From Ignavibacteriaceae bacterium (GTDB lineage: Bacteria > Bacteroidota > Ignavibacteria > Ignavibacteriales > Ignavibacteriaceae), in NCBI GenBank assembly GCA_013388545.1, contig JACAFB010000008.1, positions 62,001-126,000 on the forward strand: DNA of 64,000 bases, in the 5' to 3' direction. Below are positions 58,481 to 64,000 of this stretch, piece by piece. The notes under the pieces were generated by a model. It saw only the letters and a list, made by a program, of their open reading frames with translations. It made no database searches and was not told the origin of the DNA. Numbering within the stretch: the stretch's first letter is position 1; the number at the start of each line of letters is the position of its first letter. A program made the translations under genes and the position numbers.

Positions 58481-59863
58481 ATGTTTAATAAATCATTTCT
58501 GATAGGTTTACTTACAATTTGCGGATTAAGTTTTTCTTTGTTTGCTCAGCAGTCTGAACAAAAGTCGCTCGCGGTAACAGTTTACAACAATAATCTAGGA
58601 GTTGTTAAAGACCTTCGAAGCTTCTATGTAAATTCCGGCAAATCAGTTATTAAAGTCACTGATGTTGCTCAATTCATAGATCCAACAAGTGTACATATTA
58701 AATTCGATGGACAGGTAATGGAGCAAAATTATCAATATGATTTGGTCAGTATGGATAAGATCCTTCAAAAATATATAGACAAAAAAATTCAGCTGATTGG
58801 AAAGAATGGAGAGTTTATTGAAGGTATTTTACTTTCTTCGGCGGCGGGACAGCTGGTTTTGCAAAAAGATGAAGGTGGATTGATAATGCTTCCTTCTCTT
58901 AGTGAATACAGAATCTCTGTTGGTTCGCTTCCTGATGGATTAATCACCCGTCCAACATTGGTGTGGCTTGTTGAATCAAAATCTTCAGGCAAACAGGATG
59001 TTGAAATTTCATATCAAACTTCAGGAATGAACTGGCATGCAGAATATGTTGCTGTATTGAATGAAGACGATACAAAGCTTGATTTGAATAGCTGGGTTTC
59101 AATAGAGAACATTTCTGGAACTTCATATAACAATGCAACTTTAAAACTTGTTGCCGGTGATGTAAACCTGGTACAGGATAGAAACAAATTTCAGTACGAT
59201 CAATATCAAAGATATGATGTGATGAAATCAGTTGTATCCGAGCAGCAGTTTGCAGAGGAACAATTCTTCGAGTATCATATTTATAATTTGCAAAGACCTG
59301 CTACTTTGTTAAACAGCGAGACAAAACAAATCTCATTGTTTGAGGCATCTGGTGTAAAAGCCACTAAAAAGTTTTTATACAGAAGCGGCGGCTGGTCATA
59401 TTACGGTGATAATCAGAATAAAAAAGTTGCTGTAATAGTTGAGTTTGAGAATAAAGAAGCAAATAACCTCGGGCTTCCTATGCCGAAGGGTAAAGTCAGG
59501 GTATATAAATCTGATGGAAAAGCAATTGAGTTTATAGGCGAGGATTTGATTGATCATACACCAAAGGATGAAACATTAAAATTAAAAATTGGTGATGCAT
59601 TTGATATTCTTGCAGAAGAAATACAGACAGAAAATAATAAAATCAGCGACCGAGTATATGAACAGGCATTTGAGATTACAATTAAAAACCGCAAAAAAGA
59701 AAATGTAGTTGTTGAGGTTGAAAAGAATTTGGGCTTTTACTGGAATATTATTTCAACATCGATTGATTATAAAAAGAAGGATGCTTCTACTATTACTTTT
59801 CAGGTGCCTGCCTCAGCTGAAAGTGAAACTGTGCTGAAAATTAAGGTTCGTTATACTTATTAA
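58481..59863 (+). CDS. Secreted DUF4139 protein
   Basis: 460 residues, signal peptide about 1-22 (ending LFAQ). LAVTVYNNNLGVVKDLRSF at the N-terminus, WLVESKSSGKQDVEISYQT and the C-terminal strands are the DUF4139/DUF4140 mucoidy-type pattern, rich in beta strands. GGGAG six to ten bases before the ATG. Single gene; function unknown, periplasmic or outer-membrane associated. Confidence 0.88.
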   Translation: MFNKSFLIGLLTICGLSFSLFAQQSEQKSLAVTVYNNNLGVVKDLRSFYVNSGKSVIKVTDVAQFIDPTSVHIKFDGQVMEQNYQYDLVSMDKILQKYIDKKIQLIGKNGEFIEGILLSSAAGQLVLQKDEGGLIMLPSLSEYRISVGSLPDGLITRPTLVWLVESKSSGKQDVEISYQTSGMNWHAEYVAVLNEDDTKLDLNSWVSIENISGTSYNNATLKLVAGDVNLVQDRNKFQYDQYQRYDVMKSVVSEQQFAEEQFFEYHIYNLQRPATLLNSETKQISLFEASGVKATKKFLYRSGGWSYYGDNQNKKVAVIVEFENKEANNLGLPMPKGKVRVYKSDGKAIEFIGEDLIDHTPKDETLKLKIGDAFDILAEEIQTENNKISDRVYEQAFEITIKNRKKENVVVEVEKNLGFYWNIISTSIDYKKKDASTITFQVPASAESETVLKIKVRYTY

Positions 59864-59883
59864 AACAAAAATCTATTATATAA

Positions 59884-59904
59884 AAGGCTGCTGCACGCAG
59901 CCTT
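59884..59904. terminator. Hairpin between DUF4139 and the lipoprotein gene
   Basis: AAGGCTGC-TGCAC-GCAGCCTT, a perfect eight-pair stem in the 63-base convergent gap. On the minus strand it is followed by TTTTATAT, so it should stop transcription of the lipoprotein gene; on the plus strand the T run is weak. Confidence 0.7.
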
Positions 59905-59926
59905 ACCATTTTACGGAAATTAAAAA

Positions 59927-60505
59927 TTATTTTTTAGTGTCTTTCCACGTTTTGTAGAGAGGCAATAAGCTTACTGTTTCATCAAGTTCCTGTTGAACAG
60001 CAGTACGGAAATAGAATTCATTTGATTTTTTTGTCCAGCTTATTGCAGGAAAATCTTTAGTTCCGCCGCCGAGATAAGTTCCGTTTGTTTCGATAAATGT
60101 TTCGCTCATAGTTCCAAGGTAATAAATAAAGGGGCTGCAGTCGCAATCCTTATCTCTGAAAAATCCTATGCTGTCTATACTGCTGAATTTGAAGGCAACT
60201 TCACCCACTAACATACCTTCTTCCTCATATAACTTTTTGTCAGTTACTGTAAAGTATGGATTATCTGATTCAAACCGGTTTCCTTCCAGGTAATCTGTAA
60301 CCAATTCACCATAATCTTTAAATGAAACATCTTTGCCGTCATCTTTTTGCGAAATAAGATTGACAAATTTTATTGTGCCTTCACCTGAGCCATCTTTTTT
60401 AACTTTAAATCTATACTCCTTATACTGGGTAGTTAAGCAACCGGTAAATAACATACTTGTGATTGAGATAATTATCAGCAAATATCCAAAAAATTTTAAC
60501 TTCAA
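59927..60505 (-). CDS. Unknown lipoprotein
   Basis: 192 residues. Lipoprotein signal ending LFTGC with lipidated Cys about residue 23. The mature part has a charged strand pattern (YKEYRFKVKKDGSGEGTIKF) and a small Cys pair CDCSPF. I do not recognise the family. AGGAGA precedes the ATG at 60505. Single gene in a region of envelope proteins. Confidence 0.75.
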   Translation of the reverse strand: MKLKFFGYLLIIISITSMLFTGCLTTQYKEYRFKVKKDGSGEGTIKFVNLISQKDDGKDVSFKDYGELVTDYLEGNRFESDNPYFTVTDKKLYEEEGMLVGEVAFKFSSIDSIGFFRDKDCDCSPFIYYLGTMSETFIETNGTYLGGGTKDFPAISWTKKSNEFYFRTAVQQELDETVSLLPLYKTWKDTKK

Positions 60506-60650
60506 TTTAATTCTCCTAGAAATTGATTATATGTTTTAACTAAATATAAAGCATTGTGACTTATTTTAATAAGCATTTATTCAAAATTCGGATTGCGCTT
60601 TATTAAGCAGACAAAGAACCTTATCTTTGTGGTACAAAAGAATTCAAAAA

Positions 60651-60679
60651 TAACCGGTAGTGAGGGAATTCACCGGTTA
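60651..60679. repeat. Palindrome upstream of the Asp-box protein
   Basis: TAACCGGT (60651-60658) and ACCGGTTA (60672-60679) form an eight-pair stem around AGTGAGGGAATTC, with an overlapping GTGA/TCAC pair. It lies 63 bases before the ATG at 60742 and could be an operator or a leader hairpin. Confidence 0.45.
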
Positions 60680-60741
60680 AATAAATAGGTTGATTCTCAT
60701 TTTTACAGATTTATTTTGCAAATCAAAACTGAGATGATTTA

Positions 60742-62313
60742 ATGAAAAAACTTTTTTTTATTTCCTTCCTTCTGTTCCTGATCAAAACAACGTTTTCACA
60801 ATACACTAATATCCAGGTTAACATTCCTGCCAGCACTGATCCTGAAGAAGTGACAATTGCTATTAACCCTGTTAATCCTCAAATGCTGGCAGCGGGTGCA
60901 AACATTAACTACTTTTACAGATCGTCTGATTCCGGAAATAACTGGACTGAGATGAAACTCACTTCATCATTAGGTGTGTGGGGAGATCCATGTGTAATAT
61001 TTGACTCGCTGGGATATCTTTATTTCGGACACCTTTCAGATCCGATTTCAGGATACTGGATCGACCGGATAGTTGTTCAACGTTCAACTGATGGAGGTTT
61101 AACATGGAATGATGGAGTCGGAATAGGTTACCAATATCCAAAACAGCAGGATAAAGAATGGCTGGCAGTTGATATAACTCAATCACAATACCGGAATAAT
61201 CTTTACGTTGCCTGGACAGAGTTTGATGATTATGGCAGTCCCAACTCTAACGACAGTTCCAGAATTTTATTTTCCCGTTCCACAGATCATGGTTTAACCT
61301 GGGCAATTCCTGTGAAAGTTAGTGATCGAAGCGGAAACTGTGTAGACAGCGATAATACTGTGGAGGGTGCAGTTCCTTGTGTTGGGCCTAATGGCGAAGT
61401 TTATCTTAGCTGGGCAGGGCCTCTCGGTTTATTGTTTGATAAGTCACTTGACGGCGGACAGACTTTCGGAACCGATATTTTTATTTCCTCAATTCCCGGC
61501 GGCTGGGATTTCGACGTCCCCGGTATCTATAGATGTAATGGCTTGCCGATAACTGCATGTGATATCAGTAATTCTCAATACCGGGGAAATATTTATGTCT
61601 GTTGGGGTGATCAGCGTAATGGAACTACAGATACAGATGTTTTTTTCACCAGGTCTACCGATGGTGGAAACACCTGGCTGGAAGCTAAAAGAGTTAATAA
61701 CGACATAACAAATCGTCATCAATTCTTCCCGTGGATGACTGTTGATCCAATCACAGGGAGAATTTATGTGATTTTTTACGACAGGCGCAGCACAACAGGA
61801 ACTTTAACGGATGTCTATGTCGCAAAATCCTCAGATGGCGGTGAAACTTTTGAGAATTTCAAAGTAAGTCAGTTCTCTTTCAGTCCAAACAGCTTCGTCT
61901 TTTTTGGTGATTACACTAACATAGCCGCTTATAATTCCAAAATATATCCAATATGGATGAGAATGGATGGTACTGATCTGAGCGTTTGGACAACACAAAT
62001 TACAGATACTATCGCCGTTACAGATAATGATGAAGAAAACAGACCAGCTTATTCATTCCAGCTTAATCAGAATTATCCAAATCCATTCAATCCAAATACA
62101 ACTATAGGATATGAAATTCCTGAAGATTGTTTTGTTGAACTGAAGGTTTACAACGTGCTTGGAAAGGAAATAAAAACACTCTTAAGTGAATTTAAAAGAG
62201 CCGGCAGTTATGAATTGAACTTTGAATCAGGCAATTTAACAAGTGGAATTTACCTTTATAAACTGAAAGCTGGTAGTTACTCACAAATCCGTAAGATGAT
62301 TTTACTGAAGTGA
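60742..62313 (+). CDS. Secreted Asp-box (sialidase-like) protein with T9SS sorting domain
   Basis: 523 residues, signal peptide about 1-19 (ending TFSQ). Six Asp boxes (SSDSGNNWTE, STDGGLTWND, STDHGLTWAI, SLDGGQTFGT, STDGGNTWLE, SSDGGETFEN) mark a six-bladed propeller as in sialidases, but catalytic residues cannot be confirmed by eye. Residues about 440-523 are a type A sorting domain (NQNYPNPFNPNTTIGYEIPE). Here the loop after IP is short (EDCFVE), without any repeat insert. Confidence 0.85.
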   Translation: MKKLFFISFLLFLIKTTFSQYTNIQVNIPASTDPEEVTIAINPVNPQMLAAGANINYFYRSSDSGNNWTEMKLTSSLGVWGDPCVIFDSLGYLYFGHLSDPISGYWIDRIVVQRSTDGGLTWNDGVGIGYQYPKQQDKEWLAVDITQSQYRNNLYVAWTEFDDYGSPNSNDSSRILFSRSTDHGLTWAIPVKVSDRSGNCVDSDNTVEGAVPCVGPNGEVYLSWAGPLGLLFDKSLDGGQTFGTDIFISSIPGGWDFDVPGIYRCNGLPITACDISNSQYRGNIYVCWGDQRNGTTDTDVFFTRSTDGGNTWLEAKRVNNDITNRHQFFPWMTVDPITGRIYVIFYDRRSTTGTLTDVYVAKSSDGGETFENFKVSQFSFSPNSFVFFGDYTNIAAYNSKIYPIWMRMDGTDLSVWTTQITDTIAVTDNDEENRPAYSFQLNQNYPNPFNPNTTIGYEIPEDCFVELKVYNVLGKEIKTLLSEFKRAGSYELNFESGNLTSGIYLYKLKAGSYSQIRKMILLK

Positions 62314-62506
62314 AGTTTAGTTGTTTCTGTTATTTTATAGTACGAATAGATTTTCTTAATTGTAATTAAAATAAAAATTATTCATTTGAGATGGATCGTT
62401 TGGTTTAATCAATTAGTCTGCTTGTTTTGAAAAAAGAAACATACTCGGTTAATTTATGCCAGGATCCATAAAGTAAAATATCTGTAATTACTATCAGGAA
62501 TTACAT

Positions 62507-63136
62507 ATGAACGATAAATCATCCCCCAGAAAATTTTCCCGCAGAAAATTCGTTCAAGGAGTAAGCACAACGATAATTGGAAGCTATGTTCTAACTCCCG
62601 GTGTTTCAAAAATTTCTGAAAAGCTCGAAGCAGAAACAAAAGAAATTGCTAGTGGCAAAAAGCCTTTAAATCTCATAGTCAATAAAGTCCGGTATGAATT
62701 AATGATTTCTCCTGAAACAACATTGGCTGAAGTTTTGCGAAATGAACTTAAGCTTACGGGCACAAAACTTATTTGTAATCACGGTGAGTGCGGCGGTTGC
62801 ACTGTGCTGCTAAATGGTGAAGCAATTTACTCCTGCCAGATGCTTGCACTTGATGCCGGGGAAAAAGAAGTAACTACTATTGAGGGACTCTTAACGGGAG
62901 AAGAATTGCATCCTATTCAAAAAGCATTTGTTGAACACGACGGGCTTCAATGCGGATATTGTACACCCGGGCAGATTATTGCAGCTCAGGCAATACTTCT
63001 TAAAAATTCTCAACCATCCAAGGAAGAAATCTTAACCGGAATGTCGGGCAATCTTTGTCGATGTGCTGCTTATCCAAATATTCTTAAGTCAGTTCTGGCT
63101 GCGGCTGGCTATTTAACCGAAGGAACTAACAGGTGA
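62507..63136 (+). CDS. Tat-exported [2Fe-2S] subunit of a molybdenum hydroxylase
   Basis: 209 residues. Twin-arginine signal SRRKFVQG at 11-18 before a hydrophobic stretch, so it is exported folded. Two iron-sulfur sites: Cys90, Cys95, Cys98, Cys110 (plant-type) and Cys149, Cys152, Cys184, Cys186. This is the small subunit of the xanthine/aldehyde/isoquinoline oxidoreductase family. Four bases before the large-subunit gene; the large subunit has no signal of its own, so it probably rides out with this subunit. Confidence 0.93.
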   Translation: MNDKSSPRKFSRRKFVQGVSTTIIGSYVLTPGVSKISEKLEAETKEIASGKKPLNLIVNKVRYELMISPETTLAEVLRNELKLTGTKLICNHGECGGCTVLLNGEAIYSCQMLALDAGEKEVTTIEGLLTGEELHPIQKAFVEHDGLQCGYCTPGQIIAAQAILLKNSQPSKEEILTGMSGNLCRCAAYPNILKSVLAAAGYLTEGTNR

Positions 63137-63140
63137 AAAG

Positions 63141-64000
63141 ATGGCAGTAAAAATTATTAAATCGAAAAATTTTGTTGAGACAGATTTCGTAGAATCTCTT
63201 GCTGAAGTGCCTGTTGAAGAATACAAACCGTGGCCGGAAAATGATAAATTGAAAATTGTAGGTAAGCCCGTTTCCAGAATTGATGCTTATGAAAAAGTAA
63301 GCGGTACTGCAAGCTATACAACCGATAAATTCCTCCCTAATATGGTTTATGGAAAAATTTTACGATCTCCCCATCCAAATGCAATCCTCAAAAATCTTAA
63401 TACTGAAAAAGCAGAAAAGCTTGAAGGAGTATTGAAAATTCTTTCCTTTAAAAATTGCCCTGAAATTAGCTGGTACTATGATACAAGCCTTCTGTTCGAT
63501 AAAAATCTGAGATATCAGGGAGATGAAGTAGCCTGCGTTGCGGCAATAAGCGAAAGAATTGCACTTGAAGCTCTTAAACTGATTGAAGTTGAATATGAAA
63601 CATTACCTTTTGTTACAACGGCAAGTGAAGCAATGATGTCTGAATCCCCCAAAGTCCATGGTTGGGGAAACATACTTGATGGAAAACCTGATACTTATGT
63701 AAGAGGGGATGTTGAGAAAGGATTCAATGAAGCTGATCAAATAATCGAAGAAGAATTTAATACTCAGGTTGTTGTTCATAATCCTACCGAAGTGCATTGC
63801 AGCCTTGCAAACTGGGATGATGATAAATTAACAATATGGGATTCGACACAGGCCATTTTTAGTGTGAGAGATACTGTTGCTGCAAGTTTGAAAATACCTT
63901 CAAGCAAAGTAAGAGTTATTAAAAAGTTTATGGGCGGAGGTTTCGGAAGCAAGCTCGAAGCAGGGAAACATACAATTATGGCTGCTTTAATTTCCCGTGA
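63141..64000 (+). CDS. Molybdopterin-binding large subunit (3' end missing)
   Basis: Open from ATG 63141 to the window edge. KIVGKPVSRIDAYEKVSGTA and SYTTDKFLPNMVYGKILRSP are the start of the aldehyde/xanthine oxidase large-subunit fold, and KKFMGGGFGSKLE near 63925-63960 is the molybdopterin-binding GGGFG loop. No signal peptide or Tat motif. Cotranscribed with the [2Fe-2S] subunit. The FAD subunit is not seen here, so this may be the two-subunit isoquinoline-oxidoreductase type. Substrate unknown. Confidence 0.92.
   Translation, partial: MAVKIIKSKNFVETDFVESLAEVPVEEYKPWPENDKLKIVGKPVSRIDAYEKVSGTASYTTDKFLPNMVYGKILRSPHPNAILKNLNTEKAEKLEGVLKILSFKNCPEISWYYDTSLLFDKNLRYQGDEVACVAAISERIALEALKLIEVEYETLPFVTTASEAMMSESPKVHGWGNILDGKPDTYVRGDVEKGFNEADQIIEEEFNTQVVVHNPTEVHCSLANWDDDKLTIWDSTQAIFSVRDTVAASLKIPSSKVRVIKKFMGGGFGSKLEAGKHTIMAALISR

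Noticed and set aside
1-64000. CRISPR arrays, insertion sequences, prophage or rRNA
   Set aside because: No regularly spaced direct repeats, transposase, integrase, phage genes or rRNA segments were seen. The only tRNA found is tRNA-Gln.

Overview
The window is a continuous piece of a low-GC bacterial chromosome, most likely from the Ignavibacteria or a close relative on the Bacteroidota/Chlorobiota branch. Three large secreted proteins end in the PNPFNP-type sorting domain of the type IX secretion system (T9SS), the primary sigma factor is the short form without region 1.1, and there are a short AMP nucleosidase, a GWxTD protein and a B12-dependent ribonucleotide reductase. Unlike most Bacteroidota, genes are preceded by clear AGGAG-type ribosome binding sites, and the one strong promoter is of the TTGACA-17-TATATT kind, which fits Ignavibacteria better.

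Region 1 (1-26958) is the conserved transcription/translation block: rpoB (5' end cut off), rpoC, then rpsL-rpsG-fusA-tuf behind a strong promoter, a terminator, and the merged S10-spc-alpha cluster from rpsJ to rplQ, including secY, map, infA and a 37-codon rpmJ. A tRNA-Gln(TTG) gene sits inside the cluster between rplR and rpsE. Many start codons here are TTG or GTG.

Region 2 (27018-33566) begins with the GTPase gene engB and continues as a compact same-strand run: a membrane GAF-GAF sensor with a degenerate GGDEF domain, phosphopentomutase (deoB), an unknown 91-residue protein, a PIN-domain protein, two tandem EutN/CcmL microcompartment vertex proteins without any shell hexamer gene nearby, rpoD, and an NlpC/P60 lipoprotein. 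This is the least explained arrangement in the window and the best candidate for an undescribed system.

Region 3 (33659-43905) holds a Zn/Cd-type P1B ATPase, a convergent class II ribonucleotide reductase, an A/T-rich gap of almost 500 bp, an ABC exporter operon with a LolA-like protein, a DUF72 gene and an unknown protein with an internal duplication.

Region 4 (43906-64000) is an envelope and secretion region: an M14 carboxypeptidase, a CotH/lamin-tail protein and an Asp-box protein (all with T9SS sorting domains), an M64 peptidase, a GWxTD protein with a TonB-like partner, a PAP2 protein, YitT and DUF4139 proteins, plus an alcohol dehydrogenase, a cyclic-2,3-diphosphoglycerate-synthetase-like P-loop protein, AMP nucleosidase, and at the right edge a Tat-exported molybdenum hydroxylase whose large subunit is cut off. 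Small palindromic repeats lie inside two of the sorting-domain coding sequences, and a frameshifted spare sorting domain lies downstream of the carboxypeptidase, which suggests these domains are remodelled by repeats and recombination.
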